Part shown: in pieces, positions 25,084 to 32,357 of the stretch | How the letters are laid out: each line of letters opens with the position of its first letter | Numbering within the stretch: the first letter of the stretch is position 1 | NCBI GenBank assembly: GCA_963805455.1 | Contig: CAWDUJ010000006.1 | Location: 186,001-250,000 of the forward strand | Origin: VRUE01 sp963805455 | GTDB lineage: Bacteria > Actinomycetota > Thermoleophilia > Solirubrobacterales > 70-9 | DNA length: 64,000 bases | Direction: 5' to 3' | Notes under the pieces: model-generated | Database searches by the model: none | The model's input: the letters and a program-made list of their open reading frames with translations, nothing else | Told to the model about the DNA's origin: nothing | Translations under genes and position numbers: made by a program

Positions 25084-25647
25084 TTGCCCCGCGCCTTCGA
25101 CCTCATCGTCTCCGTCCTCACCCTGGTGGTCCTCTCACCGCTTCTGCTCGTCGTCGCGGTCGCGATCAGGCTCGGCAGCCGCGGCCCGGTCCTCTACCGC
25201 CAGCGCCGCGTCGGGCTCGACGGCCGCGAGTTCGAGATGATGAAGCTGCGGACGATGGTCGAGGGCTCGGACCCGGTCGGCTACGGGACCGTGGTGACCC
25301 GGGACGACCCGCGGGTGACGGGGATCGGCCGCTTTCTGCGCCGCACCTCGCTCGATGAGATCCCGAACCTCGTCAACGTCGTCCGCGGCGAGATGGCGCT
25401 TGTCGGCCCGCGCCCGACGATCCCGGCCCAGGTCGACGACTACACGCCCCGCCAGCGCCGCCGCCACGAGGTGCGGCCGGGGATCACCGGTTGGGCACAG
25501 GTCCAGGGGCGGGCCGGGATCCCCTGGGAGGAGCGGATCGAGCTCGACATCGATTACGTCGAACGTCGCAGCGCCGGCCTCGACCTGCGGATCCTCGCCA
25601 GGACCGCCTGGCTGCTCGTCACCGGCCACGGGCTCGCCCCCGACTGA
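25084..25647 (+). CDS. Polyprenyl-phosphate sugar-1-phosphate transferase (bacterial sugar transferase)
   Basis: 187 residues from TTG 25084. One N-terminal reentrant/membrane helix is followed by the PF02397 core: KLRTM, RRTSLDEIPNLVNVVRGEMA, LVGPRPT and RPGITGWAQVQGR. This is the minimal monotopic PglC-like form, not the long WbaP form. It starts repeat-unit synthesis by moving a sugar-1-phosphate from UDP-sugar to undecaprenyl phosphate, so the CapD product (a UDP-deoxyamino sugar) may be its donor. Confidence 0.94.
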   Translation: MPRAFDLIVSVLTLVVLSPLLLVVAVAIRLGSRGPVLYRQRRVGLDGREFEMMKLRTMVEGSDPVGYGTVVTRDDPRVTGIGRFLRRTSLDEIPNLVNVVRGEMALVGPRPTIPAQVDDYTPRQRRRHEVRPGITGWAQVQGRAGIPWEERIELDIDYVERRSAGLDLRILARTAWLLVTGHGLAPD

Positions 25648-25668
25648 GCGCTGGCTAGGGTTGAGGCT

Positions 25669-26217
25669 GTGTCGGAGCGACCAGAGGTCAGCCTGCGCCC
25701 GTTCGAGCCCGGCGACGCCGCCGCAGTCCATCGCTGGTTCAACAACCCGGAGGCGACCAGGACGCTGATGGAGCAGCGCGACAGCTTCTCGCTCGAGGAC
25801 GCCGAGGGATGGGTGGCGCGGGCGATGGTCGATGACGGCGAGGACCGCAAGTACGCGATCGTCGTCGAGGGGCATTCCGAGCCGGTCGGTTTCACCGCTC
25901 TGTACGGCCTCTTCCGCCAGACCGCCCCCGAGCTCGGGGCGCTGATCGGCGACGAAGTCCGCGGCCGCGGCGTCGGCCGCCGCGCCGAGGCGCTGACGAT
26001 CTCGAAGGCCTTCGACGAGTTCGGCGCCCACCGCGTCTACGGCCGGATCCCCGCGCACAACGAGGCCGCGAAGCGGGTCGTAACCAGCCTCGGCTGGCGG
26101 CACGAGGGGACGATGCGGGGGCACCTGCGCCGTGACGGCGGGGCCGCGGCGGACTGCGAGGTCTGGGGGGTGCTCCCGGGCGAGTTCCGCGCGGCCGCGG
26201 CGGACCTCCTACCGTGA
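25669..26217 (+). CDS. GNAT-family N-acetyltransferase (RimJ/RimL-like)
   Basis: 182 residues from GTG 25669. The pattern VSLRPFEPGDAAAVHRWFNNPEA, the acetyl-CoA pyrophosphate loop (GDEVRGRGVGRRAEAL) and NEAAKRVVTSLGWRHEGTMR are typical of the RimJ/RimL and sugar N-acetyltransferase (WecD/PglD-like) branch. In a polysaccharide locus with a 4-keto-sugar dehydratase, acetylation of an amino sugar is plausible; protein acetylation is the alternative. Its TGA overlaps the GTG of the mini-ORF element at 26214. Confidence 0.88.
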   Translation: MSERPEVSLRPFEPGDAAAVHRWFNNPEATRTLMEQRDSFSLEDAEGWVARAMVDDGEDRKYAIVVEGHSEPVGFTALYGLFRQTAPELGALIGDEVRGRGVGRRAEALTISKAFDEFGAHRVYGRIPAHNEAAKRVVTSLGWRHEGTMRGHLRRDGGAAADCEVWGVLPGEFRAAAADLLP

Positions 26218-26285
26218 GCGCAGAGCGAGCAAGCATGCATCTCTGGTTCTTTGCGCAGCGAGCGAAGCGCGAGCAATTGTTGTGA
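26214..26285 (+). repeat. Dispersed intergenic element copy B, 23-codon mini-ORF
   Basis: Second copy of the element at 1521. The mini-ORF reads GTG AGC GCA GAG CGA GCA..., encoding VSAERASMHLWFFAQRAKRE then QLL. Its GTG overlaps the GNAT stop (GTGA, 26214-26217), and its own TGA (26283-26285) overlaps the GTG start of the FemAB-like gene (26282). It is therefore coupled at both ends by 4-base overlaps. A GCGC...GCGC hairpin lies in the 3' half. Confidence 0.7.
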
Positions 26286-27211
26286 AGGGGGCCGCCGAGC
26301 TGATCGCCGACCGCGGCGAGGCGGGGGCCGACGCCGAGTTCTTCCGCTCGCGCGAGTTCCTCGACGCCGAGGGAGTCACCCATACGCTTCGGATCCAGGC
26401 CGGAGGCCGTGAGCTCGCGGCCCCGATCATCGTCCGCGAGATCCCGGGCACCGAGCAGGTCGACGCGACCTCCCCCTACGGCTACCCCGGCCTCCGCGAC
26501 GCGGGCGGGCGGCCGATCGATCCCGCCTCGATCGACTTCGCCCCGACCGGCCTGGTCGCGGCATTCCTCCGCCACAACCTCGGCGACCCCCCGCTTGTCG
26601 GTGCGAGCGAGCGCAACGTCGTCCAGATCGCCGACCCCGCCCAGCCGGCGAAGACCCGGGGAAGCGACCGCAACCAGATCAACCGCAACCGGCGCGCCGG
26701 ATACGAGGTGCGGATCGTCGCCGGTGCCGATACCGGCCCCGAGGATCGCGCCGGATTCCTCGCCGCCTACGAGGAGACGATGCGCCGCACCAACGCCGAC
26801 CAGCGTTACTACTTCGGCGCCGCCTACTTCAACCGGATCCTCGAGTCGGATCGCGCCTGGCTGGCGCTGGCCGACGCCCCCGACGGTGGGGTGGCCGCAG
26901 GCTCGATCCTCGTCGAGAGCGACGGCTTCCTCCACTACTACCTCAGCGGCAGCTCCGACTCGAGCCTCGGCGACTCGCCGATGAAGAACGTGGTCACGGC
27001 CCTGGTCGAGGTTGCCGCCGAGCGGGGCCTGCCGCTCAACCTCGGCGGGGGAATCACCCGCGGCGACCGGCTCGAGGAGTTCAAGCGCGGCTTCGCAAAC
27101 CGCGAGATGCCGTGGCACACCTCGGAGATCGTCTGCGACTCGAGGGCCTACGCCCACCTGAGCGGCGGCCGCGACACGGGCCGGTACTTCCCGGCATACC
27201 GCTCGCGGTGA
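26282..27211 (+). CDS. FemAB/FemX-like GNAT acyltransferase
   Basis: 309 residues from GTG 26282. The second half carries the Acetyltransf_6 (FemAB-like) pattern: RNQINRNRRAGYEVRI, YEETMRRTNADQRYYF, AGSILVESDGFLHYYLSGS, and a final GGGITRGDRLEEFKRGF. Family members transfer aminoacyl groups to lipid II or acyl groups to sugars and exopolysaccharides. In this locus decoration of the glycan or its lipid-linked precursor is plausible. There is no ribosome-binding site; the mini-ORF copy B is positioned to drive translation by coupling. Its stop abuts that of the convergent gene at 27212. Confidence 0.82.
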   Translation: MKGAAELIADRGEAGADAEFFRSREFLDAEGVTHTLRIQAGGRELAAPIIVREIPGTEQVDATSPYGYPGLRDAGGRPIDPASIDFAPTGLVAAFLRHNLGDPPLVGASERNVVQIADPAQPAKTRGSDRNQINRNRRAGYEVRIVAGADTGPEDRAGFLAAYEETMRRTNADQRYYFGAAYFNRILESDRAWLALADAPDGGVAAGSILVESDGFLHYYLSGSSDSSLGDSPMKNVVTALVEVAAERGLPLNLGGGITRGDRLEEFKRGFANREMPWHTSEIVCDSRAYAHLSGGRDTGRYFPAYRSR

Positions 27212-28009
27212 CTAGGAGGGTTCGGCCGGTTCGGCCGGAGTCGGGCCGGTTTTGAGGCCGAATCCGTTGACCGGCTCGCCGCCGTACTTTCCCCAGGTCA
27301 ACTCGCCGAAGGCGCGGATCGCGTCGTCGGTGACCGAGCCCTTGTATTCGTCGCAGCCGAGCAGGTTGGTCCAGGTCGTGGCCGCCACCTTGTAGTCCAT
27401 CTTGTCGTTCGGGAAGAAGAGGGCGCCACCGTACATCGTGTCGTAGAGCCCCTTCAGTTCCAGCTGCTGTTTTTCGGTTAGGTCGGGGCTGTACTGGATC
27501 TCCATCCGGCCGTGCTCGAGCGAGTGGACCATGTCGATTTCTTCGGGCATTTCGGCGTAGGCGCCGTCGGCCTGCTGGAAGGGCGGTTCGACGTGGTTGC
27601 CGGAGGTCGGCGGGTTGGTCTTGTAGTCGGGGGTCTGGGAGCCCGGTGCGATGTGGGTGTGGCCCTCGTCCTTGAGGTGCAGCCGCAGATCGCATTCGGC
27701 CTTCTTCGCCGCGACCTTCAGGTTCGTCAACTTGGCCGGCGGCGGCGGGGTCCCGGTCCGGTTGTCGGGTTCGACTCCGTTGGTGCTGCCGCTGCCCTGT
27801 TCGATGTGGGCGTCGGTTGTCGCCCCTCCGCCTCCACCGCCGGAGCTGACGATGACAGCGACGATCCCGGCCAACACCGCGAGGCCGACGATCCCGGCCC
27901 CGACATACGCGAGCATCAGCCTCCGCTGGCCCGATTTCGCGCGCGACGACTGGCGCTGTTGGCGCACTTCGCGCAGTCGTTCCCGCTCTTCCTCCCTGCG
28001 ATTAGCCAT
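27212..28009 (-). CDS. DUF3105 membrane-anchored protein
   Basis: 265 residues. A charged cytoplasmic N-terminus (REEERERLREVRQQRQSS) precedes a single membrane span (YVGAGIVGLAVLAGIVAVIV). A Gly-rich linker and a DUF3105 domain follow, with the conserved NPPTSGNHVEPPF and VHSLEHGRMEI motifs; two or three His residues and a Cys could bind metal. The family is common in actinobacteria and has no assigned function. It lies 22 bases downstream of metF. Confidence 0.9.
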   Translation of the reverse strand: MANRREEERERLREVRQQRQSSRAKSGQRRLMLAYVGAGIVGLAVLAGIVAVIVSSGGGGGGATTDAHIEQGSGSTNGVEPDNRTGTPPPPAKLTNLKVAAKKAECDLRLHLKDEGHTHIAPGSQTPDYKTNPPTSGNHVEPPFQQADGAYAEMPEEIDMVHSLEHGRMEIQYSPDLTEKQQLELKGLYDTMYGGALFFPNDKMDYKVAATTWTNLLGCDEYKGSVTDDAIRAFGELTWGKYGGEPVNGFGLKTGPTPAEPAEPS

Positions 28010-28031
28010 GATCGATCGGCGGCAGTTTAGA

Positions 28032-28949
28032 TCAGTCCTGGGCCGAGCCGGCCCCGGCCGTCGCCCCGGCCCGTTCCCAGGGCCGTGCCGCGTGCAGCGC
28101 GCTGAGCACCGCCCGCGTCGCCGGCGCCTTGTTGAGCGCGTAGAAGTGGATGCCCGGCGCCCCGCTCAGAAGCAGCTCCGCGCACTGCTGCGCGGCGTAG
28201 GCGACGCCGAGCTGGAACTCGGCATCCTCGTCGCCTCCGGCCGCCTCGAAGGCCTCTTCGAGGCGGGTCGGAATCGAGGCTTCGCAGAGGTCGCAGATAC
28301 GCCTCGTCTGGGCGAGGTTGGAGACCGGAATGACGCCGGCCAGGATCGGCACATCGATGCCCGCCGCCCGCGCGGCCTCGACGAACTCGAAGTAGACCCG
28401 ATTGTCGAAGAAGAGCTGGGTGATCAGGAACGAGGCGCCGGCGTCGACCTTGGTCTTCAGATAGCGGAGGTCGGTCTCGAGGTCGGGCGCCTCCGGGTGG
28501 ACCTCGGGGAAGCAGGCGCCTCCGATCGTGAAGTCCCAGCCGCCGGAGACGAACTCGGCGAGGTCTGCGGCGCTTCCCAGCCCGCCCTCGGGCTGGACGA
28601 AGTCGTCCTCACCGCGTGGGGGGTCGCCACGCAGCGCGAAGACGTTCTCGATCCCTGTGTCGGCTATCCGGTCGAGCGTCGCCCCGAGTCCCTCTGTTGT
28701 CTCGCCGACGCAGCTCAGGTGCGCCATCGCTTCGAGGCCGAGCTCGTCCTTCAATCGCTTCGTGATCTCGACCGTCCCATCGCGGGTCGAGCCGCCGGCG
28801 CCGTAGGTCACCGAGACGAAGTCGGGCGCGAGCTCCTGCAGCGATCGCGCGGTCTCGAACAGCTGCTCGGTCGCCTTCTCGGTCTTCGGCGGGAAGAACT
28901 CGACCGAAAAAACCGGCGTTTTGGACTCGATGATCTTGTCGATGCGCAT
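28032..28949 (-). CDS. metF: 5,10-methylenetetrahydrofolate reductase
   Basis: 305 residues, usual length. Hallmarks: VEFFPPKTEKATEQL with the catalytic Glu, FVSVTYGAGGSTRDGT, LRGDPP, GGACFPEVHPEAPD, and the FAD/folate-contacting DAGASFLITQLFFDN. It reduces methylene-THF to methyl-THF for methionine synthesis. No S-box-like leader is visible upstream; the upstream DNA instead holds an MFS transporter remnant. Confidence 0.96.
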   Translation of the reverse strand: MRIDKIIESKTPVFSVEFFPPKTEKATEQLFETARSLQELAPDFVSVTYGAGGSTRDGTVEITKRLKDELGLEAMAHLSCVGETTEGLGATLDRIADTGIENVFALRGDPPRGEDDFVQPEGGLGSAADLAEFVSGGWDFTIGGACFPEVHPEAPDLETDLRYLKTKVDAGASFLITQLFFDNRVYFEFVEAARAAGIDVPILAGVIPVSNLAQTRRICDLCEASIPTRLEEAFEAAGGDEDAEFQLGVAYAAQQCAELLLSGAPGIHFYALNKAPATRAVLSALHAARPWERAGATAGAGSAQD

Positions 28950-29003
28950 CAGATCAGAGTAGGTGAAGCTGCCCCTAGGGCGTGGGAGCGGATGAGCCCC
29001 CGC

Positions 29004-29108
29004 CTATTTTTTCGCTCGGAAGTAGGCCTGGATGTCCTCGAGCCGCTTGCCCTTCGTCTCCGGAACGTATTTGCGGCAGAAGAACAGGGTCAGAACGACA
29101 TTGCGCCG
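29004..29108 (-). pseudogene. C-terminal remnant of an MFS sugar-porter transporter
   Basis: The minus-strand frame ending at TAG 29006-29004 reads LFFCRKYVPETKGKRLEDIQ then AYFRAKK. The PETKGxxLEDI signature is the conserved cytoplasmic end of sugar-porter MFS proteins, just after helix 12. Only about 30 recognisable residues remain; upstream sequence in the same frame is Arg/Ser-rich and lacks membrane helices. The rest of the roughly 450-residue transporter is absent. A deletion or an assembly join near 29110 would explain this. Confidence 0.55.
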
Positions 29109-29234
29109 AGCCCGGCGCCGGGAAGCCTCCAACCCGCCGGTCATTCCGCCCGCGACCCTACATTTTTTCGGAGTTTGCGGGGTCGTCGATTGACAGGACT
29201 GGAATCGCCGGGACGGGCGCGCTAGGTTCGCACT

Positions 29235-29359
29235 GCGACCGGGAGAGAGAGGCCCCACAGAGCCAAGTGGGACACCATCTTGAAGGTGGCGGGAAGAGCT
29301 TCTACGCGCGAAGGCTACGCGCGGGGCAGGCTTCGAACGTCACCGCCGGTCGTTTTTTG
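29235..29359 (+). ncRNA. Candidate structured non-coding RNA with closing helix and U-tract
   Basis: A roughly 120-base non-coding segment is closed by a perfect 7-bp inverted repeat, CGACCGG (29236-29242) with CCGGTCG (29346-29352), followed at once by six T (29353-29358). Inside are CCCAC/GTGGG (29254-29258/29267-29271), CACC/GGTG (29273-29276/29285-29288) and CGCGCG/CGCGCG (29305-29310/29318-29323). The multibranch layout is tRNA-like, with a TTCGAAC stretch at 29332-29338, but no D-loop GG, no five-pair T-stem and no CCA. It could be a small RNA or the footprint of a miniature mobile element. I do not recognise a family. Confidence 0.45.
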
Positions 29360-29535
29360 TTGCCCGGAGCCGCCGGGGGAGGGTGTCCGAGCCGGTCCCT
29401 AGCTTTCGCCATGGCTTGGAACTGCCTGCCCTCCGAGCCGAGCGACCGGGGCGCCACCTGGGAGCAGGGTGCTGCGGCGAACCCCGCGAGTCATAGCCGC
29501 CGCAGCTAGCCCGCCCGCTCCCTACTCTTCTCACC

Positions 29536-30288
29536 GTGGCCGAGAGCGTTCGCTACGAGAGGATCGGCGCCGCGGCGGTGCTGACGATCGATCGCCCCGA
29601 GCGCCGCAACGCCGTCGATGGCGCGACCGCCGAGCTCCTTCGGCGCGGCTTCCACGACTTCGAGGCAGACTCCGATGCGCGCGTCCTTGTCCTGACCGGC
29701 GCCGGCGGCGATGCCTTCTGCGCCGGCGCCGACCTCAAGGCGCTCGACCTCGACGTCGACCACCCCGAGGGGCCGATGGGATCGACCCGGGTGACGCCCT
29801 CGAAGCCTGCGATCGCCGCGATCGACGGCTGGTGCCTGGCCGGCGGGGTCGAGCTGGCGCTCTGGTGCGACATCCGGATCGCAACCTCCGGTTCGACCCT
29901 CGGGCTCTTCGAGCGCCGCTGGGGCGTTCCCCTGGTAGACGGTGGCACCCAGCGGCTGCCGCTGGTCGTCGGGATGGGGAGGGCGCTGGAGCTGATCCTC
30001 ACCGGCCGGCCCGTCGAGGCCGAGGAGGCGGAGCGGATCGGCCTCGTCAACGAGGTCGTCGCACCCGGCAAGCACCTCGAGCGCTCGCTCGAGCTCGCCG
30101 AGCGGATCGCCTCCTTCCCACAGGAGACGATGCTTGCCGACCGCCGCGCGGCGATCGAGGGCGCGGGGCTGCCGCTGGATCAGGGGCTCGCCCTCGAGCA
30201 CCGGATCGGCCGCGAGGTTCTCGAGGCCGCCGCCCGGGGCGCGGCCCGCTTCGCGGCCGGCGAGGGCCGCGGCGGCGAGGGCGTCTAG
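29536..30288 (+). CDS. Enoyl-CoA hydratase/isomerase family protein
   Basis: 250 residues from GTG 29536. Crotonase fold: LTIDRPERRNAVDG, the oxyanion-hole segments GGDAFCAGADLKAL and DGWCLAGGVELALWCDIRIA, and GGTQRLPLVVGMGRA. In the second segment the position of the hydratase Glu seems to be occupied by F-E-R-R-W-G, so hydratase versus other crotonase activity is open. Its stop overlaps by 4 bases the stop of the convergent TetR gene, a common arrangement for fatty-acid or aromatic catabolism regulators. Confidence 0.9.
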   Translation: MAESVRYERIGAAAVLTIDRPERRNAVDGATAELLRRGFHDFEADSDARVLVLTGAGGDAFCAGADLKALDLDVDHPEGPMGSTRVTPSKPAIAAIDGWCLAGGVELALWCDIRIATSGSTLGLFERRWGVPLVDGGTQRLPLVVGMGRALELILTGRPVEAEEAERIGLVNEVVAPGKHLERSLELAERIASFPQETMLADRRAAIEGAGLPLDQGLALEHRIGREVLEAAARGAARFAAGEGRGGEGV

Positions 30289-30956
30289 CCGGTCTCGGTC
30301 TCCCCGGCGACCCGCCGCCGCTCGGCGTCGGCGGCCTCCGGGCCGAGGTAGGGCATGAGGACAGCGAAGACCAGGTCGGGCAGGATCCGCACCAGTTCCG
30401 GCCCGCGGCCGGCGCGGATCTCGTCGAAGATCAGCGAGGTCGCGCCGCCGATCGCAAAGCGTGCGGTGTCGGGGGGGAGGGAGTCGCCTTCGTTCGCGTA
30501 TTCGCGGCCTTCCTCCAGCAGACGGGAGAAGCGGGTCAGCACGGCGCGGTAGCGCTCCCTCGCGCTCTCGCCCACCGCGGTCACCTCGACCATCGCCATC
30601 CGGGCGATGTCGGACTCGGCGGCGAGGAGCTCGACCAGCGCCCGCAGCGCCGCCGTCATCCGGTCGGGCCAGGGCTCGCCCCCGGCAGCCTCGTACGCGC
30701 TGGTGACGTGGGCGACGACGACGTCGATCACCGCGTCATAGGCCTCGAGGAAGCAGTCCTCCTTGTCGCCGAACATTTCGTGGAAGACCTCAAGGGAGAC
30801 CCCGGCGACCTCGATCACGTCGGTGACGGTCGTCGCCTCGTAGCCTTTCGCCGCCGCGACGCGGACCATCGCCTCGCGCAGTCGCTCGCGCTCGGAGCGG
30901 ACGGCGTAGGCCTCGGGCAGCGCGGTGCGCGGGCTCCGGGTGGAGGGAGAATCCAT
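30285..30956 (-). CDS. TetR-family transcriptional regulator
   Basis: 223 residues from ATG 30956 (MDSPSTRS...); an in-frame TTG at 30992 would run across a palindrome that looks like the operator. The HTH is RERLREAMVRVAAAKGYEAT followed by TVTDVIEVAGVSLEVFHEMF and GDKEDCF. The C-terminal ligand domain is all-helical. It may control the convergent enoyl-CoA hydratase or, through the shared upstream region, the divergent sugar dehydrogenase. Ligand unknown. Confidence 0.9.
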   Translation of the reverse strand: MDSPSTRSPRTALPEAYAVRSERERLREAMVRVAAAKGYEATTVTDVIEVAGVSLEVFHEMFGDKEDCFLEAYDAVIDVVVAHVTSAYEAAGGEPWPDRMTAALRALVELLAAESDIARMAMVEVTAVGESARERYRAVLTRFSRLLEEGREYANEGDSLPPDTARFAIGGATSLIFDEIRAGRGPELVRILPDLVFAVLMPYLGPEAADAERRRVAGETETG

Positions 30957-30971
30957 CCGGTTCAGCCTAGG

Positions 30972-30990
30972 GCAGTGCAAGGGGCACTGC
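30972..30990. promoter_or_regulatory. Palindromic operator candidate for the TetR at 30285
   Basis: GCAGTGC (30972-30978), a 5-base spacer, then GCACTGC (30984-30990): a perfect 7+7 inverted repeat, 15 bases upstream of the TetR start, in the region between divergent tetR and the dehydrogenase. Size and position fit autoregulation by a TetR dimer. No hexamer pair was assigned with confidence. Confidence 0.55.
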
Positions 30991-31021
30991 AACGCCCCGG
31001 CCGCGGCCTAGTATCTCGCCC

Positions 31022-31090
31022 ATGAGTGCGGAGCGAGCAAGTGTCCATATCTGATTCTTCGCGCAGCGAACGAAGCGCGAAATTCGTGCC
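31022..31090 (+). repeat. Dispersed intergenic element copy C, mini-ORF with TGG-to-TGA change
   Basis: Third copy. ATG AGT GCG GAG CGA GCA... encodes MSAERASVHI, then TGA stands where the other copies have TGG. Beyond the stop the sequence still reads FFAQRTKREIRA and is in frame with the ATG of the dehydrogenase at 31091. The 3' half forms a perfect TTCGCGC/GCGCGAA hairpin (31057-31063/31074-31080). Unlike copies A and B, no co-directional gene lies upstream. Confidence 0.7.
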
Positions 31091-32338
31091 ATGAAGATCG
31101 GGATTATCGGCCTCGGCTACGTCGGCCTGCCCCTCGCGGTCGCCTTCGCCGAGACGGGTCACGAGGTGGTCGGACTCGACACCGACCCGCGCAAGATCGA
31201 GGCGCTCGCCGACGGCAGCAGCTACATCGAGGACATTCCCGACGAGGCGCTGGCCCCGCTCAGCGGCAACCTTCAGGCGACGGGCGAGTACGCCGAGCTC
31301 GAGCCCTGCGACGCGGTCATCGTCTGCGTCCCGACGCCGCTGACGAGCTCGCGCGAACCAGACCTCACCTACCTGCTCGAGGCCTCCAACGCTCTCGCCA
31401 AGGTGCTGCGGGCGGGCCAGCTGGTCGTGCTCGAGTCGACCACCTACCCGGGCACCACCCGGGAGCGGCTGCTGCCGATCCTCGAGGAGTCCGGGATGTC
31501 GGCCGGCGACCAGTTCCACCTCGCCTTCTCGCCGGAGAGGATCGACCCAGGCCGCACCGACCACACGATCCGGACCACCCCGAAGCTGGTCGGCGGGGTG
31601 ACCGAGGCCTGCGCCGAGCGCGCGCGGCAGCTCTACTCGGAGATCTGCGACGAGGTCGTCGTCCTCTCGACCCCGGAGGCCGCCGAGCTCGCGAAGCTGC
31701 TCGAGAACATCTTCCGTTCGGTCAACATCGCCCTCGTCAACGAGCTCTCCCAGCTCTGCGACCGGCTCGGCATCGACGTCTGGGAGGTGATCGACGCCGC
31801 GGCGACCAAGCCGTTCGGGTTCATGCGCTTCGACCCCGGGCCCGGGATGGGCGGCCACTGCCTGCCGGTCGACCCCTTCTACCTCGCCTTCAAGGCCCGC
31901 GAACACGACTTCTACCCCGAGTTCATCGAGCTCGCCGGAAAGGTCAACCGCGCCCAGCCCGCCTACTGCGTCGACCTCATCGCCCGCGCCCTGAACGAGG
32001 CCGGCAGGTCGGTCCACGGCTCGCGCGTCCTGATCCTCGGGGTCTCCTACAAGGCCGGGGTCGGCGACACCCGCGAATCGCCGGCGCTGCAGATCATCAG
32101 GCTGCTCCGCGAGCTCGGCGCCGAGGTCTCCTTCCACGACCCCCACGTCGACGAGCTGGCCGAGTTCCAGCTGACCTCGGCGGAGCTCCCGGCGGCGCTC
32201 GAGAACTCGGACGCGGCCGCGATCGTCACCGCCCATCCCGAGCTGGACTACGAGGACGTGGTTGCGACCTCGCCGCTGGTGGTCGACTTCCGCGGCGTCA
32301 CCCGGGGAATCCGGGCGGAGAACCTGGTCAGGCTCTGA
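31091..32338 (+). CDS. UDP-sugar 6-dehydrogenase (WbpA/TviB/UDP-HexNAc type)
   Basis: 415 residues. The Rossmann motif GLGYVGLPLAVAFAETGHEV is at the N-terminus, the linker helix region has FSPERIDPGR, the catalytic Cys is at about residue 257 in GGHCLPVDP, and the C-terminal UDP-binding half has GVSYKAGVGDTRESPAL. The spacing of FSPERxxPG and GGHCLPVDP fits UDP-N-acetyl-glucosamine/mannosamine dehydrogenases better than plain UDP-glucose dehydrogenase. It would supply a uronic acid for the polysaccharide encoded at 15.4-27 kb. It is preceded by mini-ORF element copy C. Confidence 0.92.
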   Translation: MKIGIIGLGYVGLPLAVAFAETGHEVVGLDTDPRKIEALADGSSYIEDIPDEALAPLSGNLQATGEYAELEPCDAVIVCVPTPLTSSREPDLTYLLEASNALAKVLRAGQLVVLESTTYPGTTRERLLPILEESGMSAGDQFHLAFSPERIDPGRTDHTIRTTPKLVGGVTEACAERARQLYSEICDEVVVLSTPEAAELAKLLENIFRSVNIALVNELSQLCDRLGIDVWEVIDAAATKPFGFMRFDPGPGMGGHCLPVDPFYLAFKAREHDFYPEFIELAGKVNRAQPAYCVDLIARALNEAGRSVHGSRVLILGVSYKAGVGDTRESPALQIIRLLRELGAEVSFHDPHVDELAEFQLTSAELPAALENSDAAAIVTAHPELDYEDVVATSPLVVDFRGVTRGIRAENLVRL

Positions 32339-32357
32339 AGGGAGTAGGTTTGGTGGC

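Noticed and set aside
29235..29359. tRNA (Ser or Sec-like) call for the structured element
   Set aside because: There is a TTCGAAC loop and an acceptor-like helix, but the D-loop lacks GG, the T-stem has at most three pairs, the anticodon stem is imperfect and no CCA or proper discriminator context is present. Kept only as a candidate RNA.
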